DNA of 16,897 bases from an uncultured Bacteroides sp. (GTDB lineage: Bacteria; Bacteroidota; Bacteroidia; Bacteroidales; Bacteroidaceae), in the NCBI GenBank assembly GCA_900556845.1, contig USQO01000045.1, positions 1 to 16,897 of the forward strand, read 5' to 3'. The notes under the pieces were generated by a model. That model was given only the letters and a program-made list of their open reading frames with translations. It was not told the DNA's origin and ran no database searches. Every line of letters begins with the position of its first letter. Positions within the stretch are counted from its first letter, which is position 1. Position numbers and translations under genes: made by a program. This document shows positions 1 through 8,883 of the stretch, piece after piece.

Positions 1-38
1 CCTTATCGTCGGCAGCGTCAGATGTGTATAAGAGACAG
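1..38 (+). other. Nextera (Tn5) sequencing adapter, not genomic
   Basis: Bases 6-38 match the Illumina Nextera read-1 transposase adapter. The last 19 of these bases, 20-38, are the Tn5 mosaic end AGATGTGTATAAGAGACAG. Bases 1-5 (CCTTA) are of unknown origin and probably also technical. Genomic sequence begins at about base 39. The reverse complement of the same adapter lies at the other end of the window, so this is library sequence left in the assembly, not a natural transposon end. Confidence 0.97.
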
Positions 39-115
39 CATCTAAATAAACCCTTCTCAACAAAATGTATTTTTTTAATAATTCAATTTAAATAATCCAA
101 TTTATTCTATAAATA

Positions 116-146
116 TATGTTCTTTGACATAAATAGTCTATATTTG
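116..146 (+). promoter_or_regulatory. Bacteroidota-type promoter of the SusC/SusD operon
   Basis: TATATTTG at 139-146 fits the Bacteroidota -7 consensus TAnnTTTG. A -33-like TATG (3 of 4 matches to TTTG) lies at 116-119 with the usual 19-nt spacing. A perfect TTTG at 123-126 is closer than normal. Transcription would start near 150, giving a roughly 80-nt AT-rich leader before the ATG at 231. No Shine-Dalgarno sequence is evident, which is normal for the phylum. The call rests on motif matching only. Confidence 0.5.
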
Positions 147-230
147 CGACCCGGAATCAAATAGAATAATTCTTTTAGAAATTAAATATTTATCCCTTAT
201 AATTAAATTTTTTCAAACTAAAAAACAGTT

Positions 231-3200
231 ATGTTCAAACATTCAAAATCAGTAGGTATGTTGTTGACAACCTTCGGACTTACGACTTTTGGAGTAATGT
301 CAGCCAATGCGACTCCAATGGAAGCAAGTATTGAAGCCGTTCAACAGCAAGAAACTTGTACAGGTATTGTGAAAGACGCTACAGGAGAAACTGTAATCGG
401 AGCATCAGTTATCGTAAAAGGAACGACTAATGGAACCATTACAGGAATTGACGGTGATTTTACACTATCCAACGTCAAAAAAGGAGACATCATTCAGATT
501 TCATTTGTTGGATATCAGACTGTAGAAATTCCATTCAAAGGACAACCTATCAACGTTACTTTAAAAGACGATACACAGACACTGGAAGAAGTTGTTGTTA
601 CCGCTTTGGGATTAAAACGTGAAGAAAAAGCACTGGGTTATGCCGTAACCGAAGTAAAAGGTGAAGCACTCAAGGCAGCCAACACCATTTCACCTGTAGC
701 AGCCCTGCAAGGTAAGGTTGCCGGAGTAGAAATCTCAGGCTCAGACGGCGGTCTTTTCGGCGGTACAAAAATCCAGATTCGTGGTGCCTCTACACTTGGA
801 AGCAACAACCAGCCGATTTACGTTGTAGACGGTGTTATCCTTGACAACGGAGTTTCTGGTAACACAACAGCTGACTGGGGACAAGGCGGTGACAATAACG
901 CCAATGACTACGGTAACGAGCTGAAGAACCTTAACCCGGATGATTTTGAGACTGTATCTGTATTGAAAGGTGCGGCAGCCACTGCACTGTACGGTTCCAG
1001 AGGTTTGAACGGTGCTGTGGTAATTACTACCAAGTCGGGTAAAGGCGCGCAGGGACTCGGAATCAGCGTATCCCAGACATTTGGTATTGACCATGCGTTC
1101 AAGACTGGAGACATCCAGACATTATACGGACCTGGCTACGTTCCAGGATGGCAAGACTCTGACAAAAACGGAAGCATTTGGGACCCGTTCCAGTTTGCTA
1201 TCGACCAGAACGGTGACAGGACACTGGTGGGTGCTGCCAATTACGGTTTCGGTCCCCGCTATGACGGTTCACAAATCCGCAACTACGACGGTTCATGGAC
1301 TACTTATTCCCCAATCAAAAACAATATGCTTGACTTATATAAGTTAGGCTTTAACACCAATACCAACGTATCTATCCGTGGCGGTAACGAGAAAACCACA
1401 TTCTACACCTCATTCTCATACAAGAACGCAAAATCAACTACGGAGAACAACACATTCGAGCGTTACTCTATGCTGTTGAAAGCCACCCACAAGCTGAACG
1501 ACTGGGTAGACGTTGCGGCTTCTGTCAGCTTCGCCAACTCCAAGCCCCGTAATGCCCAGCTGAATGTCGGCGAGCTATTTGTAAACGGTAATGCAAAGGT
1601 ATTGACACCTCTGTTTGATGTAAACTATTTCCGTAACAAATACCTTGGCGAGCACGGTGGTATCGCAGATACTAGCTATGGCGACCTTTACGGTTCTGTA
1701 CCGTCTACAGCCAAATCCTATTTCTTCAAGCTGGATAATTTCGACTATGTCCGCAAGGAAACAGTGGTACGCCCTACTTTTGAAGTGAACATCAAGATGA
1801 CCGACTGGCTGAAATTCAAGGCAGACGCAAACATGAACCGTTACTATACTTCTGTAGAGGACAAGCAGCTGGGTAGCGGATACGCTAACGAAGGAGGTTT
1901 TTACGGGCTTACTGAAGACATCAAAGAACAGTTCACCGTAGGAGGAACTTTCACCGCCAGCAAGCAGATTAAGGATTTCTCTGTCGGTGGTTTTGCCCGC
2001 TTCGAGTATTACAACACCTCTTCAAGACACTCAAAGGTATCTACAGACGGAGGTATGGTAGTTCCGGGACAGTGGTTTGTAGAAAACTCTAAGAAAACCA
2101 AGCTGAGCGAAGCCTATATCAGCGGTTCAAAGCGTATTATCTCGGCTATATTTGCGATGAATCTGGGATGGAAAAACCAGCTGTATCTGGATGTTACAGG
2201 ACGTAACGACTGGTCATCATCACTGGTATATGCCAACCGTACAGGTAACTACTCTTACTTCTACCCTTCCGTATCAGGTTCATGGCTTATCAACGAGACA
2301 TTCCGTGAAAGCATGCCGTCATGGATTAACCTGGCCAAGCTTCGCGCTTCCTGGGCACAGGTAGGTAACGATACTGACCCATATACTGTAAACCAGACTT
2401 ACAGCTTCGGCACCATGGAAATGTACGATGGAAACATCTACACCAATGAACTGGACATGCTGATGAAGATTGCCGACCTGAAACCGGAACGCAAGAATTC
2501 TTGGGAAGTGGGTCTTGACCTGCGTACATTCAACAACCGCCTGAATCTGGACGTAACTTACTACAAGGAAAATACGACAGACCAGATTATGAAAATTGAC
2601 GTACCTGCCATTTCGGGTGTAAACCAGCAGCTTGTAAATGCCGGTAACATCCAGAACTCGGGTATAGAAATTGCCCTGAACACCACTCCGTTCAAAAACA
2701 AGGACTGGCAGTGGGATCTGGACTTCACCTATACACGCAACCGGAGCAAGATTGTAGAACTGCATCCTAACGTTGCCAACTACATTACACTTTCCGGTTT
2801 CGTAAATGCATACGACTACCACATCGGTTCTGTAGCAAAGGTTGGCGAGGCATACGGTACCCTGATGTCGGACGTAACACAGGCTTACAATGAAAAGGGA
2901 CAGCCTCTGTTGGAATGGGACGACAGCTGGAGAGGAGCTTACCGTGCACAGAGCAAGACTGCAGAAGTTGTCGGAAACATGACTCCGGACTTCCTCGGTT
3001 CGGTAGCGACAACACTTACATGGAAGGACCTGAGTCTGAACATCGGTCTGGACATGCGCTTCGGAGGCCTGGTTGCCTCTTACTGTAACCTGTACGGAAC
3101 AATGGCCGGATGGACTGAAACTTCATTGCCTTACCGTGACCCGGAACACGGCGGTTTGACATGGACCAGCCAGTATGCCGACAGCAAGGGTATCGAATAT

Positions 3201-3647
3201 ACAGACGGATATATTCCGGACGGAGTATTCAAGGAAGGTACCATTGCAACCTTGGTTGACGGAACTAAAATGGACGTAGGTGGCATGTCGTATGCCGAAC
3301 TGGTAAAAGAAGGCAAACTTGAGCCTACTCATGCCGGTACATGGTATATGAACAACTACGCTTGGGGTGCCATGACAGTAGACGATATCTGGGTACACGA
3401 ACTGAGCTATGTAGCACTGCGTAACATTACCCTGAACTACCGTCTGCCCAGCAGCTTTGCACACAAGATGGGAGCAAAAGGCCTCAGCCTGTCATTCACA
3501 GCCCGTAACTTAGGTTACCTGTATAACTCGTTGCCAAACAACATCAATCCGGAATCTGTCCGCTCTAACTCGGCTTCAGAATTCCGTATCCGTGGTTTCG
3601 AGCCTTATACGGCAAGCTACATTTTCACCATTAACGCTAATTTCTAA
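231..3647 (+). CDS. SusC/RagA-family TonB-dependent outer-membrane transporter
   Basis: This is a TonB-dependent outer-membrane barrel that imports oligosaccharides or other large nutrients together with its SusD partner, using energy from TonB-ExbBD. The 1138-residue length is normal for SusC proteins. A signal peptide (residues 1-27, ANA before the cleavage site) is followed at about 43-115 by a carboxypeptidase-D-like regulatory domain. A TonB-box-like LEEVVVTALG stretch comes next, then the plug (about 120-270) with the family signatures PIYVVDG and VLKGAAATALYGSRG. The rest is the beta-barrel, ending in the aromatic TINANF terminus expected for BAM-dependent insertion. No STN domain precedes the regulatory domain, so control through an anti-sigma/ECF pair is unlikely. 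The SusD-like gene follows after 33 nt. The substrate cannot be read from the sequence. Confidence 0.97.
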   Translation: MFKHSKSVGMLLTTFGLTTFGVMSANATPMEASIEAVQQQETCTGIVKDATGETVIGASVIVKGTTNGTITGIDGDFTLSNVKKGDIIQISFVGYQTVEIPFKGQPINVTLKDDTQTLEEVVVTALGLKREEKALGYAVTEVKGEALKAANTISPVAALQGKVAGVEISGSDGGLFGGTKIQIRGASTLGSNNQPIYVVDGVILDNGVSGNTTADWGQGGDNNANDYGNELKNLNPDDFETVSVLKGAAATALYGSRGLNGAVVITTKSGKGAQGLGISVSQTFGIDHAFKTGDIQTLYGPGYVPGWQDSDKNGSIWDPFQFAIDQNGDRTLVGAANYGFGPRYDGSQIRNYDGSWTTYSPIKNNMLDLYKLGFNTNTNVSIRGGNEKTTFYTSFSYKNAKSTTENNTFERYSMLLKATHKLNDWVDVAASVSFANSKPRNAQLNVGELFVNGNAKVLTPLFDVNYFRNKYLGEHGGIADTSYGDLYGSVPSTAKSYFFKLDNFDYVRKETVVRPTFEVNIKMTDWLKFKADANMNRYYTSVEDKQLGSGYANEGGFYGLTEDIKEQFTVGGTFTASKQIKDFSVGGFARFEYYNTSSRHSKVSTDGGMVVPGQWFVENSKKTKLSEAYISGSKRIISAIFAMNLGWKNQLYLDVTGRNDWSSSLVYANRTGNYSYFYPSVSGSWLINETFRESMPSWINLAKLRASWAQVGNDTDPYTVNQTYSFGTMEMYDGNIYTNELDMLMKIADLKPERKNSWEVGLDLRTFNNRLNLDVTYYKENTTDQIMKIDVPAISGVNQQLVNAGNIQNSGIEIALNTTPFKNKDWQWDLDFTYTRNRSKIVELHPNVANYITLSGFVNAYDYHIGSVAKVGEAYGTLMSDVTQAYNEKGQPLLEWDDSWRGAYRAQSKTAEVVGNMTPDFLGSVATTLTWKDLSLNIGLDMRFGGLVASYCNLYGTMAGWTETSLPYRDPEHGGLTWTSQYADSKGIEYTDGYIPDGVFKEGTIATLVDGTKMDVGGMSYAELVKEGKLEPTHAGTWYMNNYAWGAMTVDDIWVHELSYVALRNITLNYRLPSSFAHKMGAKGLSLSFTARNLGYLYNSLPNNINPESVRSNSASEFRIRGFEPYTASYIFTINANF

Positions 3648-3680
3648 TTTACAAGGACCAATTTCAATAAAAAGATACTT

Positions 3681-5573
3681 ATGATGAAATATAAATATCT
3701 GACAGCAGCACTGCTTATGGGAAGCTTATGCTTCAACACTTCCTGTACAGATGATTTTGCAGAACTTAACTCGGATCCGTCAACTATCACTACACCGGAC
3801 ATCCGATACCTGTTCACACAATGCGAAGCAAAATTCCAGCCGGGCGACTATGCACAGTGGTTCGGCGGATTCAACGACCTTTCAACATGGTCACAGACAA
3901 CCGTATCATCAGGCGGTAACACCAGCCGCTCCAACCGTCCTACCGAAGAGGCAAACGGTTGCGGATACGAAGTAAACGAAGTACTCCGTTATGCCAACGA
4001 AATCCGTTACCAGATTTCTCAGCTTTCGGATACGGAAAAAGAGAAATACGAGTACATCCAATACTTGTGTAACCCACTGTTGGTATACCTCAGCATTCAG
4101 GACTCAGACCTGTTCGGTTCTCGCCAGTATACAGAGGCAGAACAGGCACGTTACACCAATCCTCCCCTGTTGTTGCCTAAATACGACACACAGGAAGAGC
4201 TGTTGGAAGTATGGTTGAAAGAGTTACAGCAGACTATCGACTACCTTTCTACTCACCAGGTAAACGACTTGCTGGGCAATCAGGATTTCATCTATCGTGG
4301 CAACATGGACAAATGGATGAAACTGGCCAACTCTCTGAAATTGAAAATTGCAGCCCGTCTGGTAAACAAGAACCGCGAACGTGCGTTCCAGATTGTAAAA
4401 GAAGTTGCCGAGAGCCCAGTGGGCATGATTCTCACTACTGACGGCGACCTGGTATACAACAAGGGCAAATTCGACAACAACTGGAACAACGACATCACTG
4501 TAGGTGTAGGTAGCCAGCAGCTTATCAGTTTCCTTGTTCAGAACCAGGACCCCCGTCTGTTCTATTTCTTCCAGAAAAACGACTATAATGCCAACGTTGT
4601 TCAGGCATATTTCGACCAGGAAAGAAGAATGCCTTCGTACGTAGAGACTAATGTAATTTCTGAAGTGGTAAACGGAAAGAAGGTTTTCAAGGAATGGAAG
4701 GCACCGGGTGAGCCTTGGGTACGCTACTACGGTCTTCCGGTAGAAATCGGCGCAGCCCAGAAGCCGGAATACGAGCACTATTTTGACCCTAAGAGCGAAT
4801 TGTTCGTTCTTTACTCAAAAGAAGGAGCAAAAAAGACATACTATCCTTGCTCTTACAGAAATACAGAGATGGTTAAAGGCTTGCTGACTTATACTTACCC
4901 TGACGCACCGGATGTTACTCCGGAACAGGATAACCAGCAATATGGATGGTACGGTCTGTACTTCTCTGCAGCAGAAACCAACCTGATTCTTGCCGAGTTT
5001 ACTTTGCTGGGAGCCACCTGGAACAACCAGAAATCGGCTCAGGAATACTTCAGCGCAGGTGTAGAAGCTTCTGTCCGCGGTTACGATTTCGTAGCAGGAA
5101 AGAACCACATCCCTTACTACGACGCACCTTACAACAAAGACCCGCATGACGTATCCATCAAACTGCAGGAAGAATGGGTAAACGCACTGTTGCAGAAAGA
5201 CGCATATAAACTGACCGGCGATAAGAAGGCAGACCTTGAAAAGGTATATGTACAGCAGTATCTGCACTACTTCAATGCACCGATTGACCAGTACGTAAAC
5301 ATGCTGCGTTCGGGCGTTCCGCAGCAGAACAGCTCTGTACTTCCCCGTCTTGACTTTGACGCTCAGTTAGGAGATGCCTATGCAATTCCACGTCGTTTCC
5401 CGGTTTCAGAGCCATTGGAATCAGACCAGCTGTACAACATTACCATCGAAGCTTATAAAGCTCAAGGTTATACATACAGCGGAACTAACTCTAAGAACCC
5501 TGAAGTTCTGGAAAAAGAACGTGTCTGGATGGATACTGAAAATCCATCATTGGGTAAAGGTCCTAAATTCTGA
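3681..5573 (+). CDS. SusD/RagB-like surface nutrient-binding lipoprotein
   Basis: This is a surface lipoprotein that acts as the lid of the SusC-like barrel, capturing substrate and handing it over. The 630-residue protein begins with a lipoprotein signal peptide. The likely lipidated cysteine is Cys22 (NTSC), followed by TDDF, an acidic run like the export signals of Bacteroidota surface lipoproteins. The body is helical and TPR-like, and its style suggests the SusD-like_2/3 Pfam groups rather than classical SusD. The C-terminal part (about 555-600, with PRRFPVSEPLESDQLYN) matches the usual SusD end motif. The start is the first of two adjacent ATGs; the second, one codon later, is equally possible. 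It is co-transcribed with the upstream SusC-like gene and followed by a strong terminator. The ligand is unknown. Confidence 0.93.
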   Translation: MMKYKYLTAALLMGSLCFNTSCTDDFAELNSDPSTITTPDIRYLFTQCEAKFQPGDYAQWFGGFNDLSTWSQTTVSSGGNTSRSNRPTEEANGCGYEVNEVLRYANEIRYQISQLSDTEKEKYEYIQYLCNPLLVYLSIQDSDLFGSRQYTEAEQARYTNPPLLLPKYDTQEELLEVWLKELQQTIDYLSTHQVNDLLGNQDFIYRGNMDKWMKLANSLKLKIAARLVNKNRERAFQIVKEVAESPVGMILTTDGDLVYNKGKFDNNWNNDITVGVGSQQLISFLVQNQDPRLFYFFQKNDYNANVVQAYFDQERRMPSYVETNVISEVVNGKKVFKEWKAPGEPWVRYYGLPVEIGAAQKPEYEHYFDPKSELFVLYSKEGAKKTYYPCSYRNTEMVKGLLTYTYPDAPDVTPEQDNQQYGWYGLYFSAAETNLILAEFTLLGATWNNQKSAQEYFSAGVEASVRGYDFVAGKNHIPYYDAPYNKDPHDVSIKLQEEWVNALLQKDAYKLTGDKKADLEKVYVQQYLHYFNAPIDQYVNMLRSGVPQQNSSVLPRLDFDAQLGDAYAIPRRFPVSEPLESDQLYNITIEAYKAQGYTYSGTNSKNPEVLEKERVWMDTENPSLGKGPKF

Positions 5574-5644
5574 TTCCTTTCCCGAAAAGTATAAGATTTA
5601 TTCTCTATTTTAACATAGTAGTACCATAACTATATTACTTGTGG

Positions 5645-5679
5645 AGCAGGGAGGAATTCGTTTTCCTCCCTGCTTTTTT
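5645..5679 (+). terminator. Rho-independent terminator of the SusC/SusD operon
   Basis: A perfect 12-bp stem (AGCAGGGAGGAA at 5645-5656 with TTCCTCCCTGCT at 5663-5674) encloses a 6-nt loop and runs into TTTTTT. It lies 72 nt after the SusD-like stop codon, on the correct strand to end the operon. Confidence 0.92.
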
Positions 5680-5830
5680 ACTAAATAACCGCTCCCCCCC
5701 CTTTTTTCATTGATATGATAAACCCGCATCACCCAAAAGCCCTATCTTCATCATTTAAAAGCCAAACGTTCATCTCTTTTTTGATGATACCAGCATCTAC
5801 GGTTACAATTATCTGTATCTAGCAAGGCCT
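5680..5830. other. Gene-free spacer between convergent operons
   Basis: With the two terminators that flank it, this belongs to a 329-nt stretch without a gene (5574-5902). It has a homopolymer junction of eight C (5694-5701) followed by six T (5702-5707). I see no open frame, tRNA or convincing promoter in it. It looks like ordinary convergent intergenic DNA. Confidence 0.6.
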
Positions 5831-5857
5831 AAAAAGTAAAGGCCATCCTCCCTTTAC
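5831..5857 (-). terminator. Probable terminator of the leftward XRE-cupin/acyl-CoA synthetase operon
   Basis: Read on the minus strand, GTAAAGG (5857-5851) pairs with CCTTTAC (5842-5836) across an 8-nt loop, and TTTTT follows (5835-5831). It lies 46 nt beyond the stop of the last gene of the leftward operon. The stem is only 7 bp, so it is weaker than the facing terminator at 5645-5679. Confidence 0.55.
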
Positions 5858-5902
5858 AGAGAAGACAGCCTTTGCCCATATACAGTTTTAATAAAGAATC
5901 GA

Positions 5903-6376
5903 TTACTCTTCTTCCAGCTTAAAGCTTTTCAATATGGCATCCATTATTGAGCCGGATGCTTGTCTGACTATTATAGAGATAAAGAAAGCATTGCCGCCAT
6001 CTTTAGCCAAAAGGTAACTGTAAACACAGTTATCCGATTCGCATTTTCCTCCCAGTTTCACTCCATGAAAATGATGCAGGTCAAATTTATCGACCTCCGA
6101 AACCTCAGTCATACCATCGTCGGATGCAATGTTTTTCAACTCCTGAGGCATCTCTTCTTGCGTCATACCCTCAGAATCCAAAACCTGCACACTGATATAA
6201 TAATTGTCATTACTGACCGTATAACCTTCATCCGAGTCATCCTCAATAGCCATGCCAGAAGGAGCATTAAATGTCAGTCCATAAGCTTTCCATGTAGTAG
6301 GAGTCAATGTTTGGGCATAACCATACCGAAGCGTACTAAACACCAGGAAAAACAATACCAATACTATATTCTTCAT
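5903..6376 (-). CDS. Small secreted protein of unknown function
   Basis: This 157-residue protein has a clear Sec signal peptide: charged MKN, a hydrophobic core, and likely cleavage after YGYA (Ala21). It is therefore periplasmic or exported, with no further membrane segment. The mature part alternates beta-like and acidic stretches, with a DDSDE cluster near 46-50 and several Met/Glu/Asp runs. Cys112 and Cys117 could form a small disulfide loop. I do not recognise a family. Its ATG overlaps the stop of the DUF2007 gene by 4 nt (ATGA), so the two are probably translationally coupled. It is the last gene of a four-gene leftward operon. No function should be assigned. Confidence 0.8.
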   Translation of the reverse strand: MKNIVLVLFFLVFSTLRYGYAQTLTPTTWKAYGLTFNAPSGMAIEDDSDEGYTVSNDNYYISVQVLDSEGMTQEEMPQELKNIASDDGMTEVSEVDKFDLHHFHGVKLGGKCESDNCVYSYLLAKDGGNAFFISIIVRQASGSIMDAILKSFKLEEE

Positions 6377-6603
6377 ACTTTTCTTTCTGCCACAACTTTT
6401 TTAGCATAAACTTCTTCCTCCTTATTCACCATAACAGTAATAGGACCACCTACATTGGCATAGGGAGAAGTTACAGCAGAAAGACTTCCGTCCTTAATCA
6501 TTGCTTCCACACCAGCAGCTTCCAGCAAGCCTTTTACAAGTTCTGCTTCCCATCGGGTTCCCTGGAAAACAGGTACTAATGAATCATACACGTTTCTTTC
6601 CAT
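6373..6603 (-). CDS. DUF2007-domain small protein
   Basis: This is a 76-residue soluble protein. The pattern PVFQGTRWEAELVKGLLEAA, then a predicted strand with AMIKDG, then GPITVMVNKEEEVYAKKVV matches the DUF2007 family (Pfam 'putative signal transducing protein'), a ferredoxin-like beta-alpha-beta fold whose biochemical role is not established. It spans nearly the whole domain (about residues 5-72) with no signal peptide or extra domain. It lies 31 nt after the acyl-CoA synthetase stop and overlaps the next gene by 4 nt, so it belongs to the same operon. No ligand or partner is visible. Confidence 0.8.
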   Translation of the reverse strand: MERNVYDSLVPVFQGTRWEAELVKGLLEAAGVEAMIKDGSLSAVTSPYANVGGPITVMVNKEEEVYAKKVVAERKV

Positions 6604-6634
6604 ACTTTTACAGTTTAAAGGATTAATACCAAGG

Positions 6635-8287
6635 TTAATTATCTTTCTGCCTTATCTCAACTCTGCGTATCTTTCCGCTGATTGTCTTAGGCAACTCGTT
6701 TACAAACTCTATCACACGTGGATATTTATAAGGAGCTGTAACACGCTTCACATGATCCTGCAGTTCCTTAATCAGTTCAGGACCAGCCTGCTCTTTGTAA
6801 TCCTTGGCCAGAACAATAGTAGCTTTAACCACCTGACCGCGAATTTCGTCGGGCACACCGGTAATGGCGCATTCCACTACAGCAGGATGTGTCATCAGAG
6901 CACTCTCTACTTCAAACGGCCCGATTCTGTAACCAGAGCTCTTTATCACATCATCCGCACGTCCTACAAACCAGTAGTAGCCATCCTCGTCTCTCCAGGC
7001 TACATCTCCCGTATAGTAAATACCATCATGCCAAGCATCGGCTGTCAGTTCCGAGGCACGATAATACTCTTTAAATAAGCCCAGCGGCTTGCCTTTATCG
7101 GTACGGATAACAATCTGCCCCTGCTCACCATCTTCGGCCGAACGTCCGTCCGGAGTCAGCAGATCAATACGATACTGCGGATTAGGAACTCCCATGCTGC
7201 CCGGTTTCGGATCCATCCAGGGGAAAGTAGCCAAAGTCAGAGTCGTTTCAGTCTGACCGAAACCTTCCATCAACCGGATACCGGTAATGCGCTTAAATTC
7301 CTCATAAACCGAATAGTTCAAAGCCTCTCCTGCCGTAGTGCAATACTCCAGTGAAGACAAGTCGAATTTAGACAGGTCCTCACGAATAAGGAAACGATAG
7401 ATGGTTGGAGGTGCACATAGCGAAGTAATATGATAATCATGAATTTTCTTCAGAATATCGGCCGGAGTAAATTTCTCATGATCATAAACAAAAATATTGG
7501 CACCGGCAAACATCTGTCCGTACAGTTTTCCCCAAACCGCCTTTCCCCAACCGGTATCTGCTATTGTAAGGTGCAGGCTGTCTTCATGAAGATTATGCCA
7601 ATAAACTCCCGTAGAAATATGTCCCAACGGATAAGTAAAATCATGTGCTACCATTTTAGGTTCGCCCGTAGTACCAGAAGTAAAATACATCAGCATAATG
7701 TCGTCGTTCGTATTCACGTGTTCAGGGCGCACAAAAGGAGCGGCGGATTCAATTCCCTTATGAAAATCTTCGAATCCCTGAGGATACTCAGGACCTACAC
7801 TAATCAGCTTCTCTACAGAAGGCGACTCCGGCATTGCAGCCAGAATATGATCGGTTATAACAGTTTCTCCGGCTGCCACTATCATCTTAATACCAGCAGC
7901 ATTACAGCGATACACAATATCTTTTTTAGTCAGCAAGTGTGTTGCCGGAATCACAACAGCTCCCAATTTATGCAAAGCAAGAATAGAGAACCAGAACTCG
8001 TATCTGCGTTTTAAAATAAGCATCACCTTGTCACCGTGTCCGATGCCCATATGCTGAAAATAGGAAGCAGTCATATCTGTATACCGTTTTAAGTCGGCAT
8101 AAGTAAACTGGATATGCTCTCCCTTATCGTTTGTCCATAAAATTGCTTTCTTCTCTGGATTTTCTGCCGCCCATGCATCCACAACATCATATCCAAAGTT
8201 GAAATTCTCAGGAACTTTGACCTTAAAATGCTTTATAAAGTCTTCCTGGGAAGTAAATGCCGTTTGTTCTAAAAATCTTTCTAACAT
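6635..8287 (-). CDS. Acyl-CoA synthetase of the AMP-binding (ANL) superfamily
   Basis: This is a cytoplasmic adenylate-forming ligase that activates a carboxylic acid to acyl-AMP and then to acyl-CoA. All core motifs are present in its 550 residues: P-loop TSGTTGEPK (203-211), A5 GFGQTET (342-348), A7 YTGD (425-428), the hinge region GRADDVIKSSGYR (442-454), and A10 PKTISGKI with catalytic Lys539. It therefore looks fully active. The sequence resembles medium-chain or acetyl-CoA synthetase-like enzymes of Bacteroidales, but chain-length preference cannot be read from it. It starts 23 nt after the XRE-cupin regulator gene, and this pairing suggests that the regulator controls fatty-acid or short-chain acid activation. 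Confidence 0.93.
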   Translation of the reverse strand: MLERFLEQTAFTSQEDFIKHFKVKVPENFNFGYDVVDAWAAENPEKKAILWTNDKGEHIQFTYADLKRYTDMTASYFQHMGIGHGDKVMLILKRRYEFWFSILALHKLGAVVIPATHLLTKKDIVYRCNAAGIKMIVAAGETVITDHILAAMPESPSVEKLISVGPEYPQGFEDFHKGIESAAPFVRPEHVNTNDDIMLMYFTSGTTGEPKMVAHDFTYPLGHISTGVYWHNLHEDSLHLTIADTGWGKAVWGKLYGQMFAGANIFVYDHEKFTPADILKKIHDYHITSLCAPPTIYRFLIREDLSKFDLSSLEYCTTAGEALNYSVYEEFKRITGIRLMEGFGQTETTLTLATFPWMDPKPGSMGVPNPQYRIDLLTPDGRSAEDGEQGQIVIRTDKGKPLGLFKEYYRASELTADAWHDGIYYTGDVAWRDEDGYYWFVGRADDVIKSSGYRIGPFEVESALMTHPAVVECAITGVPDEIRGQVVKATIVLAKDYKEQAGPELIKELQDHVKRVTAPYKYPRVIEFVNELPKTISGKIRRVEIRQKDN

Positions 8288-8310
8288 ATTTTCATTGCTT
8301 TTCTACATCG

Positions 8311-8865
8311 CTACATAATTATTGCCAAAAACTTGACAGTCTTTCCATCCAGTGCCTTCATGCCGTGCGGTAAAGAAGAATCAAAATACAAACTGTCACC
8401 CGGATTAAGAATCAAATCCTTACCATTAATATTCAGAAGCATTTTTCCTTCGATGACAAAATTAAACTCCTGACCTTCATGTCTGTTCATAAAAATCGGT
8501 GTATCAGCAGGCTTGGGCTCAACTGTCACAATAAACGGATTGACCTTACGGTTACGGAAACCAGAAGCCAAGGCCTCGTACTTATAGACTTTAGTACGCT
8601 CCACCGATACTCCCGTACCCCATCGGGTTACAAAATAGCTGCTCATCTTTGGCTCTTCGCCAAACATCAAAACATCCAACGGAAGGTTATACTGATGGGC
8701 GATTTTCTGCAGACAACTGACTGAAATATCACTTTCACCACTTTCCATCTGTATATATTGCTCAACAGGAAGTCCGCAGCTGGCAGCAACTTCCTCTACT
8801 GATAAATCCAGCACATCACGCAAACCTTGCAGACGCTGTGCTATCTGTTTAATTTGTTCATCCAT
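8311..8865 (-). CDS. XRE-family helix-turn-helix regulator with C-terminal cupin domain
   Basis: This DNA-binding regulator probably senses a small ligand through its cupin domain. With the ATG at 8865 the protein has 184 residues: an XRE/Cro-type HTH at about 5-68 (SVEEVAASCGLPVEQYIQME) and a cupin barrel at about 108-182 with RHEGQEFNF and GDSLYFDSSLPHG, whose His129, Glu133 and His167 could bind a metal. The frame is open upstream to a TTG at 8886, but that codon lies inside the promoter -7 box (8884-8891) and cannot be transcribed from it, so the ATG is preferred. It is first in a leftward operon with an acyl-CoA synthetase, its likely target. It may also autoregulate or act on the divergent pabB promoter. 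Confidence 0.9.
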   Translation of the reverse strand: MDEQIKQIAQRLQGLRDVLDLSVEEVAASCGLPVEQYIQMESGESDISVSCLQKIAHQYNLPLDVLMFGEEPKMSSYFVTRWGTGVSVERTKVYKYEALASGFRNRKVNPFIVTVEPKPADTPIFMNRHEGQEFNFVIEGKMLLNINGKDLILNPGDSLYFDSSLPHGMKALDGKTVKFLAIIM

Positions 8866-8883
8866 AGCATTTGTGTTTTGAGT

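Noticed and set aside
20..38. Tn5 mosaic end as evidence of a natural transposon
   Set aside because: It is embedded in the synthetic Nextera adapter and repeated inverted at the other contig end.
4224..4778. 184-residue open frame antisense to the SusD-like gene, and similar antisense frames in the SusC-like gene (for example 2319-2822)
   Set aside because: They lie wholly inside strongly supported genes, show no domain or signal features, and reflect the codon use of the sense strand.
7430..8014. 194-residue plus-strand frame inside the acyl-CoA synthetase gene
   Set aside because: Antisense shadow of an intact enzyme gene whose motifs all read on the minus strand.
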